The notes under the pieces were generated by a model that worked only from the letters and a program-made list of their open reading frames with translations, did not search any database and was not told where the DNA came from. A DNA stretch of 64,000 bases from Rhodococcus pseudokoreensis (GTDB taxonomy: Bacteria > Actinomycetota > Actinomycetes > Mycobacteriales > Mycobacteriaceae), in assembly GCF_017068395.1 (NCBI RefSeq), contig NZ_CP070619.1:8060001-8124000 (forward strand), written 5' to 3'. Positions 16,705-25,418 of this stretch are shown one piece after another (position 1 is the stretch's first letter; each line of letters starts with the position of its first letter). Position numbers and translations under genes: made by a program.

Positions 16705-18081
16705 ATGGGCGTGTACACCACTATCGACCCGGTCACCGGGGAAGAGACCGCACAGTACCCGGAGATTTCTGATGCGGAACTGGACGTTCTCATCGGACGC
16801 AGCACGGCGGCCTACCGCTCGTGGCGCACCACCTCGCTCGAGCAGCGCCGCGTCGTTCTCACACGGGCCGCCGAGATCCACCGCGAGCAGGCCGACGAGC
16901 TGGCCAAGCTCCTCACCTTGGAAATGGGCAAGCCCATCGCTCAGGCCAAGGGCGAGGTGGCGCTGGTCGCGTCGATCTACCAGTATTACGCCGACCATGT
17001 GGAGGAGTTCACGGCGGACGAGCCCCTCGACATCACAGGGTCCGGCACGGCCGTCGTCCGCACCGAGCCGATCGGCCCGCTCGTCGGGGTCATGCCATGG
17101 AATTACCCGTACTACCAGGTGGCACGATTCGCCGCCCCGAACGTCGCCCTGGGCAACACGATCATCCTCAAGCACGCCCGGAACTGCCCACAGTCCGCGC
17201 TCGCCATCGAGCGGGTCCTTGCCGAGGCCGGGTTGCCCGCGGGTGTGTACCTCAACGCCTTCATCTCCTCCGCGCAGGTCGCGAATACCGTTGCGGATCC
17301 GCGCGTGCAGGGTGTTTCGCTGACTGGATCGGAAAAGGCCGGGTCCGCTGTCGGCGAGATCGCCGGCAGGCACATGAAGAAGTGCGTGCTCGAACTCGGG
17401 GGCTCCGACCCGTTCATCGTGCTCGACGACGCCGATGTCGACGCCGCGGCGGCCGCTGCCGTAGTCGGCCGGCTCGGTAACGGCGGGCAGACCTGTACCG
17501 CGTCGAAGCGGTTCCTCGTCGATGAGCGGGTGTACGACGAGTTCGTTCGGAAATTCATCGACGGGATGGCCGGCTGGCAGCCCGGCGACCCGACCCACCC
17601 CGACACGAAGCTCGGACCGCTGGCATCGAACTCGGGAGTCGAAGAACTCGACGACATTGTGCAGGAGGCAATCTCCCGCGGAGCCGAGGTGCTGTTGGGC
17701 GGTAGCCGAGCGGACGGGACCGGCGCCTACTACCCGCCCACCGTCCTGGCAGGAGTCACGCGCGAGATGCGGGCGTTCAGTGAGGAACTGTTCGGCCCGG
17801 CGGCGGTCGTTTACCGCGTGGGCTCTGTGGACGAGGCGATCGACCTGGCCAACGACTCCCCGTTCGGCCTTGCAGCGAGCGTGTTCACATCCGACCCGGA
17901 AAAGGGTGACCGCGTGGCCGCCGAACTCGAAACCGGCATGGTGTGGATCAACAGCACCAGCAAGAGTTCGCCGGATCTGCCGTTCGGCGGTGTCAAGGGG
18001 TCCGGCATCGGACGCGAGCTGGCCAGGTTCGGTTTCAACGAGTTCGCCAACAAGAAGCTGGTGCGCAAACCTCGAGGATGA
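16705..18081 (+). CDS. aldehyde dehydrogenase (GabD1-like semialdehyde dehydrogenase)
   Basis: This 458-residue ALDH starts at an ATG with AGGAGA 9 bases upstream. Motifs are MPWNYPYY, SLTGSEKAG, LELGGSDPF with Glu230, and GGQTCTASKR with Cys264. The lack of a longer N-terminus and the VNTIIL-type core (LGNTIILKHA) resemble mycobacterial GabD1-type succinate-semialdehyde dehydrogenases. As third gene of the esterase-BVMO operon it would oxidise the omega-oxo acid to the dicarboxylate (inference). A long hairpin after its stop separates it from the convergent TetR gene. It is only distantly similar to the aldehyde dehydrogenase at 1956-3440, so the two sets are not a simple tandem duplication. 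Confidence 0.93.
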   Translation: MGVYTTIDPVTGEETAQYPEISDAELDVLIGRSTAAYRSWRTTSLEQRRVVLTRAAEIHREQADELAKLLTLEMGKPIAQAKGEVALVASIYQYYADHVEEFTADEPLDITGSGTAVVRTEPIGPLVGVMPWNYPYYQVARFAAPNVALGNTIILKHARNCPQSALAIERVLAEAGLPAGVYLNAFISSAQVANTVADPRVQGVSLTGSEKAGSAVGEIAGRHMKKCVLELGGSDPFIVLDDADVDAAAAAAVVGRLGNGGQTCTASKRFLVDERVYDEFVRKFIDGMAGWQPGDPTHPDTKLGPLASNSGVEELDDIVQEAISRGAEVLLGGSRADGTGAYYPPTVLAGVTREMRAFSEELFGPAAVVYRVGSVDEAIDLANDSPFGLAASVFTSDPEKGDRVAAELETGMVWINSTSKSSPDLPFGGVKGSGIGRELARFGFNEFANKKLVRKPRG

Positions 18082-18114
18082 CAATCATCCCTGGTTTCCC
18101 GGGCGGCGCGCCAA

Positions 18115-18159
18115 GCCGGGGGGAAGCGGTCCGGTCACTCCGGACTGCTTCCCCCCGGC
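18115..18159. terminator. bidirectional terminator hairpin
   Basis: A 20-bp stem with one G-U pair (GCCGGGGGGAAGCGGTCCGG and its near-complement) around a 5-base loop begins 34 bases after the aldehyde dehydrogenase stop. Its right arm forms the end of the convergent TetR coding sequence, so it probably ends both transcripts. Confidence 0.75.
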
Positions 18160-18773
18160 GTCGTGAAAGAGGGAAGCAGAGTGGAGACGAGCCGCTTACC
18201 GAATCCGCTGTCCATGGGCGCGCCACTGAGGAAGAACCGGTAATAGATGGGGCCGAGCAACAGATCGGTGACCATCTCGGGGTCGAGGTCTGGCCTCAGC
18301 TCGCCTCTGGAGACTCCACGTTCGACCAGGGCACTCACATCCGCCACCCGGTTGCTCACCACCTGTTCCCGATAGACACGGGCGAGCTCAGGATCGGCAG
18401 CCACCTCCGAAACCAGGCCCTTCATGACCAGGCCCATGAGGGTGGTGGTCATGAGTTCGACGGTCCGATCGACGAGCGTTATCAGTTCGGCGCCCGTATC
18501 CGCGACATACGGCTGGGTGCTCACCTCGTCCACCATGTCCAGCAGGACCGCCAGAGCCAGATCGTTCTTGGACCGGTGCCGGCGGTAGATCGTGGTCTTC
18601 GCCACCCCCGATCGGGCGGCCACGCCTTCGACTGTCAGTTTGTCGAATCCGTTCTCCGCCAGTAATTCCCGTGTGGCATCGAGAACTATCCGTTGCGTCC
18701 GGGCCCGTCGCTTGTCGTACCCGGATCCCTCACTCGGGGGTGTTCCGCCGTCGCCCGCTCTCGAGATGTTCAT
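18135..18773 (-). CDS. TetR/AcrR-family repressor
   Basis: This 212-residue regulator has a TetR helix-turn-helix at about residues 22-68 (ILDATRELLAENGFDKLTVEG as the VLDATRELL variant, then GVAKTTIYRRHRSK). The C-terminal domain is of the TetR_C type with RVADVSALVERGVSRGELRPDLD. The ATG at 18773 is chosen because the open frame further upstream would run through the operator and into the divergent gene. The 111-base gap to the CMD gene at 18885 holds a strong nested palindrome, its probable operator. The regulated gene is most likely the CMD protein and the reductase behind it (inference). Confidence 0.9.
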   Translation of the reverse strand: MNISRAGDGGTPPSEGSGYDKRRARTQRIVLDATRELLAENGFDKLTVEGVAARSGVAKTTIYRRHRSKNDLALAVLLDMVDEVSTQPYVADTGAELITLVDRTVELMTTTLMGLVMKGLVSEVAADPELARVYREQVVSNRVADVSALVERGVSRGELRPDLDPEMVTDLLLGPIYYRFFLSGAPMDSGFGKRLVSTLLPSFTTPGGSSPE

Positions 18774-18800
18774 GTCGACTGCCCTTTCGCTCGCCGGTCG

Positions 18801-18836
18801 AGAAATGCTACCATTGCTACGCAACGTAGCGTTTCT
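18801..18836. promoter_or_regulatory. nested palindromic TetR operator
   Basis: The perfect palindrome GCTACG-CAA-CGTAGC (18816-18830) is nested in a wider inverted repeat, AGAAATGCTAC (18801-18811) with GTAGCGTTTCT (18826-18836), with one mismatch. A further GCTAC follows at 18839. Overlapping repeats of this kind suit two TetR dimers bound on one promoter. Confidence 0.7.
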
Positions 18837-18884
18837 TTGGCTACGGCCCATCGCCCTCCGGCAAGTTGAAAAGGAACATCCCAC

Positions 18885-19298
18885 ATGACCACAGATCGCT
18901 ACCAGCGCGGCCTCGACCGCATGACGGAACTCGTCTCCGCCGAGCACACCAACACCTTCGACCACGTCAAGCTCGTAGAGTCCTACAAGAGTCTGGACGC
19001 CGACCTGCCCGACTACATCGTCTCCTTCGCCTTCGGAGACATCTACTCCCGGAAGGGCCTGACCCAGCAGGAGCAGACCCTTGTGACCATCTCCACGCTG
19101 GTCGCCCTGGGCACCGAACCCCAGCTGAAGTTGCACATCAACACCGGCTTCAACGTCGGCCTGACCAAAGAGCAGATCGTCGGTGCCCTGATCCACTGCA
19201 TCCCGTACATCGGGTTCCCGCGTGTGCTCAACAGTCTGACTCTCGTCAAGCAGGTCATGGCAGAGCGCGGTCTCGTACCGGAGTCTTCCACGGACTGA
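18885..19298 (+). CDS. carboxymuconolactone decarboxylase (CMD/AhpD-like) family protein
   Basis: This 137-residue all-helical protein has the CMD-family core (FAFGDIYSRKGLTQQEQTLV followed by ISTLVALGTEPQLKLHI, and QIVGALIHCIPYIGFPRVLN). It lacks the CxxC pair of peroxidase-type AhpD members; the single Cys in LIHCIPYIG is conserved in the carboxymuconolactone group. An AAAAGGAA sits 9 bases before the ATG. The promoter carries a TetR palindrome. Family members decarboxylate gamma-carboxymuconolactone, but many of similar size have no known reaction, so a role in isomerising or detoxifying a pathway intermediate is only suggested by its position beside the BVMO cluster. Confidence 0.85.
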   Translation: MTTDRYQRGLDRMTELVSAEHTNTFDHVKLVESYKSLDADLPDYIVSFAFGDIYSRKGLTQQEQTLVTISTLVALGTEPQLKLHINTGFNVGLTKEQIVGALIHCIPYIGFPRVLNSLTLVKQVMAERGLVPESSTD

Positions 19299-19424
19299 GG
19301 CGATTCCGTCTCACCATGGCGCCCTCGTGGCGCCCGCCGATCCCGCCGGCAGCTCGACGACTCACCATGCCTGGTCCGGCACATTCGTTTTCATACCCTT
19401 CGCACTCACACTCGAGGAACGCTC

Positions 19425-20234
19425 ATGCACTTGATAATTGGACTCGGACCCATCGGTGGAAATATCGGTGCACATCTCGCCCAGCTGGGACAGAAGGTGT
19501 ACGGCTACGACTTCAACGCAGAGCGCGTCCGCGAATGGGCGGAGGAGACCCGGTCGTCGGCCGGCAGCGACCTGGCGGCTCTCGAGTGGCCGTCCGTGGA
19601 CAGCGTCCACGTTGCGGTGCGGATGGCGGATCAGGTCTCGTCGGTATTCGAGGCCCTCCGGGCGCACACGACGCGGCCGCTGACCGTCTTCGTCCACACC
19701 ACCCTGGCGCCGAACGACGCTCGGAGAATCTTGTCCTCTGCCCCCGACAACTGGCGCGTCTTCGAGGCTCCCGTGTCGGGTGGCCCCCAGGGTGCACGTC
19801 AAGGCTCGATGACCATCTTCCTGGCCGGGCCCGACGCAACCCCGGCGGAGGACCGGCTGCTGGCAGACATCTCGGGCCGCGTATTCCGTTCGGAGTCCTA
19901 CGGACAACCGGCACTGGTGAAACTTCTCAACAACGCTCTGGCCACCTACAATTTGGCCGCCACCGCACGAATGCTCAATCTCGCAGCGCAGCAAGGGGTA
20001 CCAGCCAAGGGTCTGTTCGAAGTGATCGGGGTGTCAACCGGCCAGAGCTGGATGAGTGACAACCTCGTCGATGTCCAGTACGACCTGCTGCTCAAGGATG
20101 TCGGACTGTTGATCGGCGAAATCGGTTCACTCCCCGCCGCAGATGTCACCGGCGAGGTCGAACAGGACATCCTCCAAGCGCGTGCGTTGCTGAGTGCCGA
20201 TCCGTCCACGCGTGAACCTGTCAGTCAAGGGTGA
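19425..20234 (+). CDS. NAD(P)-binding dehydrogenase, 3-hydroxyisobutyrate dehydrogenase-like
   Basis: This 269-residue protein begins with a Rossmann motif GLGPIGGN (residues 6-13) and has the substrate-binding APVSGGPQGARQG segment and a Lys in ALVKLLNNAL, as in beta-hydroxyacid dehydrogenases (6-phosphogluconate and 3-hydroxyisobutyrate families). These enzymes oxidise a beta-hydroxy acid or, in the imine-reductase branch, reduce cyclic imines. GAGGAA lies 6 bases before the ATG. It follows the CMD gene by 126 bases in the same direction, so it may share the TetR-controlled promoter. The exact substrate is unknown. Confidence 0.85.
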   Translation: MHLIIGLGPIGGNIGAHLAQLGQKVYGYDFNAERVREWAEETRSSAGSDLAALEWPSVDSVHVAVRMADQVSSVFEALRAHTTRPLTVFVHTTLAPNDARRILSSAPDNWRVFEAPVSGGPQGARQGSMTIFLAGPDATPAEDRLLADISGRVFRSESYGQPALVKLLNNALATYNLAATARMLNLAAQQGVPAKGLFEVIGVSTGQSWMSDNLVDVQYDLLLKDVGLLIGEIGSLPAADVTGEVEQDILQARALLSADPSTREPVSQG

Positions 20235-20259
20235 GTAGAAGTCCTCCTCGATGCGGTAA

Positions 20260-20411
20260 GCATCCATTGGTGCGGGCGGAGGCGAGCGCAGGGCGAAAAC
20301 GTCGGCAGGCCCGACGAACAGGAAAAGATCGACGTCCTGAAGTCCCGCAATGCCGAACTGGAGCGGGAGATCGCGCAACTGCGCGGCGGCGGTGACGGTC
20401 AGCGGGGTTGA
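20260..20411 (+). other. short coiled-coil-like coding remnant, unrecognised
   Basis: One plus-strand frame reads a hydrophilic, heptad-like end, NVGRPDEQEKIDVLKSRNAE then LEREIAQLRGGGDG and a stop at 20409-20411. No start codon or ribosome site is visible and the 3' end overlaps the convergent LysR gene. It looks like the tail of a lost gene rather than chance, but it is too short to identify. Confidence 0.25.
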
Positions 20412-21268
20412 GCGACGGCGACGCCGCCGGGCGGGGGAGAGTTGCGGATCGCGGCGTCCCGCAACACCCGCAGCAGCGGCGTCACCCGGTTGCGGCGGTA
20501 CACGAACCTCACGACCGCGGGCGGCGCACCGATCAGCGGGATGAAACGGACATTGCGGTGGTTCACTCGCCTTTGGGCGACTTCCGGAACCGTGCCCACA
20601 CCGCGGTCCGCGGCGATCAGTTCGAGCCACTCGTCGAAGTTCGAGCACGTCACCACCGGGCCGTCGTGGTTCGGCCACAGATCCTCGGACGTGGTGCCGC
20701 TGAGGGTGTTGATGACGAGAGGAAGCGTTCCGAACTCGGCCCAGTCGATGGACTCACGGCTCGCGAGAGACGAGGCAGCCGAGACCGCCGCGATCCGCTG
20801 CTCCTCGAACAGCGGATGCTGCACGAACTCGTCGCCCGGGACGTCCCGCCGAACGACTGCGGCGTCCACGGTGGCGTTGTTCAGTGCGGCGATGGGGTCG
20901 TCGCAGCGACGCGGAACCACGGTGGCGCGGGAGTTCTTCTCGACGTCGTCGATCACCTGCTGCGCCCACGGGTCGGGGAGGAGCCAGCTGAAGCCGAGGG
21001 CGAGGGTTCGGGTGGTGTACAGCGCCACCGCGGAATCGAGGTCGCCGAGAATGACGCGAACCTTCTCGACGAAACCGGCGCCGTCCTCGGTGAGGGCGAG
21101 CGCACGCGAGGTCCGGTCGAACAATCGCACGCCGAGCGAGGCCTCGAGTTGCTGCACCGTCCGGGTGAGCGCCGGCTGGGTGATGTGGAGCGCGGTCGCC
21201 GCGGCAGTGAACGAACCCGCCTCGGCGACCGCCACGGCCGCCCTCAGATGCCGCAGTTCGATGGTCAT
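20399..21268 (-). CDS. LysR-family transcriptional regulator
   Basis: This 289-residue protein has the LysR helix-turn-helix at residues 1-60 (TIELRHLRAAVAVAEAGSFT, AAATALHITQPALTRTVQQL) and an effector domain. The ATG at 21268 puts the helix-turn-helix at the N-terminus as expected; open frame upstream continues into the promoter and is rejected. The start is 131 bases from the divergent nitronate monooxygenase gene, the classical LysR arrangement, so it probably regulates that gene and the MFS gene after it. Confidence 0.92.
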   Translation of the reverse strand: MTIELRHLRAAVAVAEAGSFTAAATALHITQPALTRTVQQLEASLGVRLFDRTSRALALTEDGAGFVEKVRVILGDLDSAVALYTTRTLALGFSWLLPDPWAQQVIDDVEKNSRATVVPRRCDDPIAALNNATVDAAVVRRDVPGDEFVQHPLFEEQRIAAVSAASSLASRESIDWAEFGTLPLVINTLSGTTSEDLWPNHDGPVVTCSNFDEWLELIAADRGVGTVPEVAQRRVNHRNVRFIPLIGAPPAVVRFVYRRNRVTPLLRVLRDAAIRNSPPPGGVAVAQPR

Positions 21269-21399
21269 AACTGCCAAGCATAGATCCAGCCGAAACGGCA
21301 TTTCCGCATCCCCGATGCAGCGGTGCACGATGGTGGACGGAAGCGTGAGAAGGGCGTGAGCAGCGTCCGTCACGCCACCCATCGACCGAAAGGATCCTG

Positions 21400-22434
21400 G
21401 TGTTCGATTTCGAGGAAGACCTCCGAATTCCCATCGTCGGTGCGCCCATGGCGGGAGGGCCGAGCACACCCGAACTCGTTGCGGCGGTCTCGTCCACCGG
21501 TGGCCTCGGTTTCCTTGCGGCCGGGTACAAGAGCGTCGACGCGGTTCGCCGTGAGGTCGACGCGGTCCGCGCTCTGACGGATGCACCGTTCGGACTCAAT
21601 CTCTTCGTCCCGGGCCGCCCCCTGGCCGACCGCGCGGCCGTAGAGGCCTACCGGGATCGGTTGCAGCCGCTCGCCGAACGCCGGAACGTGGTGCTGCCCG
21701 AGGTCGTCGACCGCGACGACGACGCCTTCGATGCCAAGGTCGACCTCGCAGTCGAGCTTGCCGTTCCCGTCGTGTCGTTCACGTTCGGCCTTCCGCCGCG
21801 AGGCGTCGTCGATCGGCTGCACGCGGTAGGCACTGCCGTCGTGGCGACGGTGTCGGATGTCGACGAGGCCGTGTCCGCCGCCGAGCGGGGCGTCGATGCG
21901 ATCTGTCTGCAAGGAGTCGACGCAGGTGGGCATCGGGCGACGCTCGACCCGGACGCGGAGCCGGACCCACGTTCGACCCGGGAGTTGGTCGAGGCTGCCC
22001 GCGTTGCGGTCGACCGTCCCCTCGTCGCGGCGGGAGGGATCGCGACGGGCGAAGACGTCGCTGCGGCGCTCGCGGCCGGCGCCACCGCAGTCCAGATCGG
22101 TACCGCTCTCCTGCGCGCCGACGAGGCGGGCACCAAGCCCGCGCACCGCGCCGCGCTACACGACGACCGGTTCACCGACACCGTCGTCACCCGCGCGTTC
22201 TCGGGCCGTCCCGCCCGCGGCCTGGTCAACGATTTCATCACCGACTTCGACGCGTACGCGGTGACGGCATATCCGCAGGTGCACCTGTTGACGAGCGGGC
22301 TGCGGGCCGCGGCGGGCGCCGCGGACGACCCGCAGGGCCTCGCACTGTGGGCCGGCGTCGGGTATCGCATGGCCCGGTCGGCCCCCGCCGAAGAGATCAT
22401 CCGGGACCTGTGGAGAGAAGCGCGGCAAGTCTGA
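21400..22434 (+). CDS. nitronate monooxygenase (2-nitropropane dioxygenase family)
   Basis: This 344-residue FMN enzyme is TIM-barrel type: PIVGAPMAGGPSTPELVAAV at the N-terminus, VSFTFGLPP, GVDAGGHRA at the catalytic His segment, and AAGGIATGEDVAAALAAGA followed by QIGTALL for phosphate binding. The start is GTG with AAAGGA 6 bases upstream. Family members oxidise alkyl nitronates such as propionate-3-nitronate. It is divergent from a LysR gene and followed 68 bases later by an MFS exporter gene, so nitro-toxin detoxification or use is a reasonable inference. Confidence 0.92.
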   Translation: MFDFEEDLRIPIVGAPMAGGPSTPELVAAVSSTGGLGFLAAGYKSVDAVRREVDAVRALTDAPFGLNLFVPGRPLADRAAVEAYRDRLQPLAERRNVVLPEVVDRDDDAFDAKVDLAVELAVPVVSFTFGLPPRGVVDRLHAVGTAVVATVSDVDEAVSAAERGVDAICLQGVDAGGHRATLDPDAEPDPRSTRELVEAARVAVDRPLVAAGGIATGEDVAAALAAGATAVQIGTALLRADEAGTKPAHRAALHDDRFTDTVVTRAFSGRPARGLVNDFITDFDAYAVTAYPQVHLLTSGLRAAAGAADDPQGLALWAGVGYRMARSAPAEEIIRDLWREARQV

Positions 22435-22502
22435 TGCCGCCCGGCGTCGCTGAGATCCGTCGCTCGGTAGGTTCGGCGGCGAACGTCCCTGGAAGAGAAG
22501 GC

Positions 22503-23708
22503 ATGAACGCTTTAGGTAGCACCGAGGAGCGAATCTCGTTCCGAACCCCGACCTCGCCGTGGATCACGGTGGGCCAGGTGGGGGCTGCACTGGCGGCCGG
22601 CATGGGAATCGGACGGTTCGTCTACACCCCTGTTCTCCCGCTGATGGAGGCCCAGGCCGGTTTGACCCCCTCAGCGGGCGCCGCTCTGGCGACGGCCAAC
22701 TATTTCGGCTATCTCGTCGGGGCGCTCGCCGGAATCGCCCTACCCGGCGTGATGCGCTCGGCGGCAACCCTGCGTGTCTCACTGCTTGTCCTGACCCTCA
22801 CGCTGGCGTTGATGCCGGTCGCATCGAACGAAAATGTTTGGGGTGTATTACGATTCGCTGCAGGTGTCGCCAGTGCGCTGGTGTTCGTAGTCGCTGTCGG
22901 CGCCATGCACTCCCACCTGAGCGGTCGGGCAGCGCACCTGTCGGGGTGGGCGTTCGGCGGAATCGGAGCGGGTATCGCCCTGTCGGGTCTCGTCGTCCTC
23001 ATCCTGCGGTCGATGAGCACGTGGGAGTCGGTGTGGTGGGCAGCCGCGGTGCTGACCGCGATCTGCACCCTCGCGGCGTGGACTCTCACACCGCAACACC
23101 CGGCATCCGCGGCGGCCGGCGAGCGTCGAAAGTCACCCGCGCAGGGGATCCGCCCGTTCGGTGCACTCTTCTTCAGCTATTCCCTCGAGGGCGTCGGTTA
23201 CATCATCGCCGGCACCTTCCTCGTCGCGGCGATCGACCGGACCGCGGGTGGCCTCGCGGGCAGCGGCGCCTGGGTGCTCGTCGGGTTGGCGGCGCTGCCG
23301 TCCGGTCCGCTGTGGGCGTCGCTCGGTCGACGATGGTCCCGTCCGGTCCTGCTGGTGATCGCCCTCACCGTTCAGGCTGCCGGTATCGCGCTGCCCGCGG
23401 TGGCAGGCGGCATCGGGCCCGCACTGATCTCCGCCTTCCTGTTCGGGGGAACGTTCCTCGGCATCAGTCAGATGTCGCTCGCGATCGGCGCCCACCTCCA
23501 GTTCTCACGCGCGGTCGCGATTTTGACGAGCGGATACAGCCTCGGTCAGATCGCGGGCCCGCTCGTCGTGACACCACTGCTGTCCGACGGCTACCACCTC
23601 GCCCTGCTCGTCGCCGCGGGTATCGTCCTCGCCGCAGCGCTCGCGGCCGCCGGACTGAGCGTCCGGTCGCCTCAGCACGCCAAGGTCGAACACGCCACGG
23701 TCGAATAG
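22503..23708 (+). CDS. MFS transporter, YbfB/YjiJ family
   Basis: This 401-residue protein has about 12 membrane segments. The first segment has the YbfB-type signature GAALAAGMGIGRFVYTPVLP followed by GLTPSAGAALATANYFGYLV, seen in this MFS subfamily of unknown substrate. The ATG at 22503 has AGAGAAGG just upstream; open codons before it overlap the previous gene's end. It is probably cotranscribed with the nitronate monooxygenase (68-base gap). Confidence 0.9.
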   Translation: MNALGSTEERISFRTPTSPWITVGQVGAALAAGMGIGRFVYTPVLPLMEAQAGLTPSAGAALATANYFGYLVGALAGIALPGVMRSAATLRVSLLVLTLTLALMPVASNENVWGVLRFAAGVASALVFVVAVGAMHSHLSGRAAHLSGWAFGGIGAGIALSGLVVLILRSMSTWESVWWAAAVLTAICTLAAWTLTPQHPASAAAGERRKSPAQGIRPFGALFFSYSLEGVGYIIAGTFLVAAIDRTAGGLAGSGAWVLVGLAALPSGPLWASLGRRWSRPVLLVIALTVQAAGIALPAVAGGIGPALISAFLFGGTFLGISQMSLAIGAHLQFSRAVAILTSGYSLGQIAGPLVVTPLLSDGYHLALLVAAGIVLAAALAAAGLSVRSPQHAKVEHATVE

Positions 23709-23834
23709 GTGCGGGCCTTCGGAAACCAGGTATGCGTACGCGTACTTCGGCCGATGTGAGCAGGGCGAGCACCCGCCATGCTGGCTTTCACGCCGCCACC
23801 GCCGCGGCATGGGCACCAGCACACGGAGATCGTC

Positions 23835-24011
23835 ATGGTCAGTGAACACAGAGGCCGAAGTTATCGACTGCTTCACACGATTCGCGCGAGCGTAGGCGGC
23901 GCGGCCTTTCTCGCCGGCCTCGTCATGGGCGCCATGGCGCTGGTCATTCTCGCTTTCCCGGCGCCCGGCGTGCAGGCCGCGACGGTCACGTTTCAGTGCC
24001 AGTGCAGTTGA
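23835..24011 (+). CDS. small single-span membrane protein, paralogue of 51791
   Basis: This 58-residue protein starts at an ATG with ACGGAGA 5 bases upstream. It has one hydrophobic segment, AAFLAGLVMGAMALVILAFP, followed by PGVQAATVTFQCQCS. The pattern LLHTIRASVGG...AGLVMG...FPAPGV parallels LLNTLRVSVVG...AGLIMG...FPMPGV of the 46-residue protein at 51791, so the two belong to one uncharacterised family. A palindrome GTACGCGTAC lies at 23736-23745, about 90 bases upstream. Its stop abuts the convergent amidohydrolase stop. Function unknown. Confidence 0.65.
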   Translation: MVSEHRGRSYRLLHTIRASVGGAAFLAGLVMGAMALVILAFPAPGVQAATVTFQCQCS

Positions 24012-25418
24012 TCACGAACCGGGGCCGACGACGGATCCGTCGATCAGAGTGAGTCGCACGAGCGCGGTGGAAGGGTCGGTGAGGACCTCGGTGAGGGGCG
24101 TGTGCATCACCACGAGGTCGGCGGGTGTGCCGGGTCGGATGCTGCGGGGTCGGCCTCCTGGATCGGTTGCCGGCGGGAGGTAGGCGTCGAGTGCCTCTGC
24201 CGCGCTGAGGCGTTCGTCGCGGCCGACGACCTCGCCGGTGGGTGCCTTGCGTTCGACGGCGGCCGCGATGACCTGCCACGGGTCGAGTGGCCCGTAGGGT
24301 GCGTCGCTGGACAGCGCGACGGGGATGCCCGCATCGATCAGGGACCGGCAGCGGTAGAGGTCCGGTAGATCGACCGTGTCGACGTGCCGCAGGTAGTCGT
24401 CGCCCCGGTGGGCGAGGAACCCGGGCTGGGTGACGACGCGCAGGCCGAGTCGGTGAATCTCATCGAGGGTCTCGGAAGGTATGAGGGCGCCGTGTTCGAT
24501 GCGGTCGCCCCGGATCGTGCCGATATCGTCGAACACGGCCATCAGGATCAGCAGGGCCTCGCGGCTGACGCAGTGCACGGCGACGGCGCGGCCGGTGTTG
24601 TGCACCCGTTGGATCAGGTCGGCCAGCTCCGTCAGGTCCGGTAGCCCGGAATCGGCCAGCACGATCTTGTGCGGCCCGACAGTCAGGCGTCCCGTCGACT
24701 CGGACTCTCCGGCGAGCGGCGCACCGAGCAGGTGCACCCGCTGCGGAAGCTCGCCGGAACGGGCCGCCGAGACGATCGCATGCAGCGAGTCCGGATGCAG
24801 GTCCGGGGTGGCATCGGTGACCGACGTGATTCCCAGGCGGGCCAGCGATCGGCCGATGGGCGCCAATGCCGGTGGGCGCGAGGCGGGGAGACGTTCGCGA
24901 AGCCAGTTATCGGCCCGCCACACCCGGCCGGTCGGAGCGCCGCTCGCGTCCCGTTCGACCCCGCGGTGATGGGCTTCGGCAAGCCCCGCGGCGGCGACTG
25001 CTGCTCCGTTGAGCACCCACATCGCACCGCTGCGATGCTGAATGCGGACCGGCCGTTGCGGGTGCAATCGGTCCAGAGCTGTGTAGTCGAGTTCGCCTGC
25101 CACGGTTTCGATATAGCCGACTCCGCGCACCCAGCCGTGGCCGTCGGCGACGGCGTGAGCAAGGGCATCGGCGAGTCCGGCCGCGTCCCGAACATCCGGC
25201 GGTCCGCAGCGGACCGAGACTGCGTCCGCCGCCATCGCATGCAGATGCAGGTGGTGATCGGTGAGACCGGGCAACACCGCCCCGCCGTTGGCGTCGATTA
25301 CGTCGGCACCCTCGGCGGTCAAGTCCGGGCCGACCGCCGTGACAGAGCCGCCCGACACCCGCACGTCCGTCCCCGGGGCGCCGTGGACTTCCGCATTCCG
25401 GATCAGGATGCCGGTCAT
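24012..25418 (-). CDS. amidohydrolase family protein (YtcJ-like)
   Basis: This 468-residue metal-dependent hydrolase of the amidohydrolase_3 group begins at an ATG that overlaps the preceding CoA-transferase stop by 4 bases. It shows the first metal motif HHLHLH in VLPGLTDHHLHLHAM, a later His in AVHCVSREALL, RIEHGALI, and the catalytic Asp in LSSDAPYG. Relatives hydrolyse amide or N-acyl bonds. With the CoA-transferase it forms a two-gene translationally coupled unit of unknown pathway. Confidence 0.9.
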   Translation of the reverse strand: MTGILIRNAEVHGAPGTDVRVSGGSVTAVGPDLTAEGADVIDANGGAVLPGLTDHHLHLHAMAADAVSVRCGPPDVRDAAGLADALAHAVADGHGWVRGVGYIETVAGELDYTALDRLHPQRPVRIQHRSGAMWVLNGAAVAAAGLAEAHHRGVERDASGAPTGRVWRADNWLRERLPASRPPALAPIGRSLARLGITSVTDATPDLHPDSLHAIVSAARSGELPQRVHLLGAPLAGESESTGRLTVGPHKIVLADSGLPDLTELADLIQRVHNTGRAVAVHCVSREALLILMAVFDDIGTIRGDRIEHGALIPSETLDEIHRLGLRVVTQPGFLAHRGDDYLRHVDTVDLPDLYRCRSLIDAGIPVALSSDAPYGPLDPWQVIAAAVERKAPTGEVVGRDERLSAAEALDAYLPPATDPGGRPRSIRPGTPADLVVMHTPLTEVLTDPSTALVRLTLIDGSVVGPGS

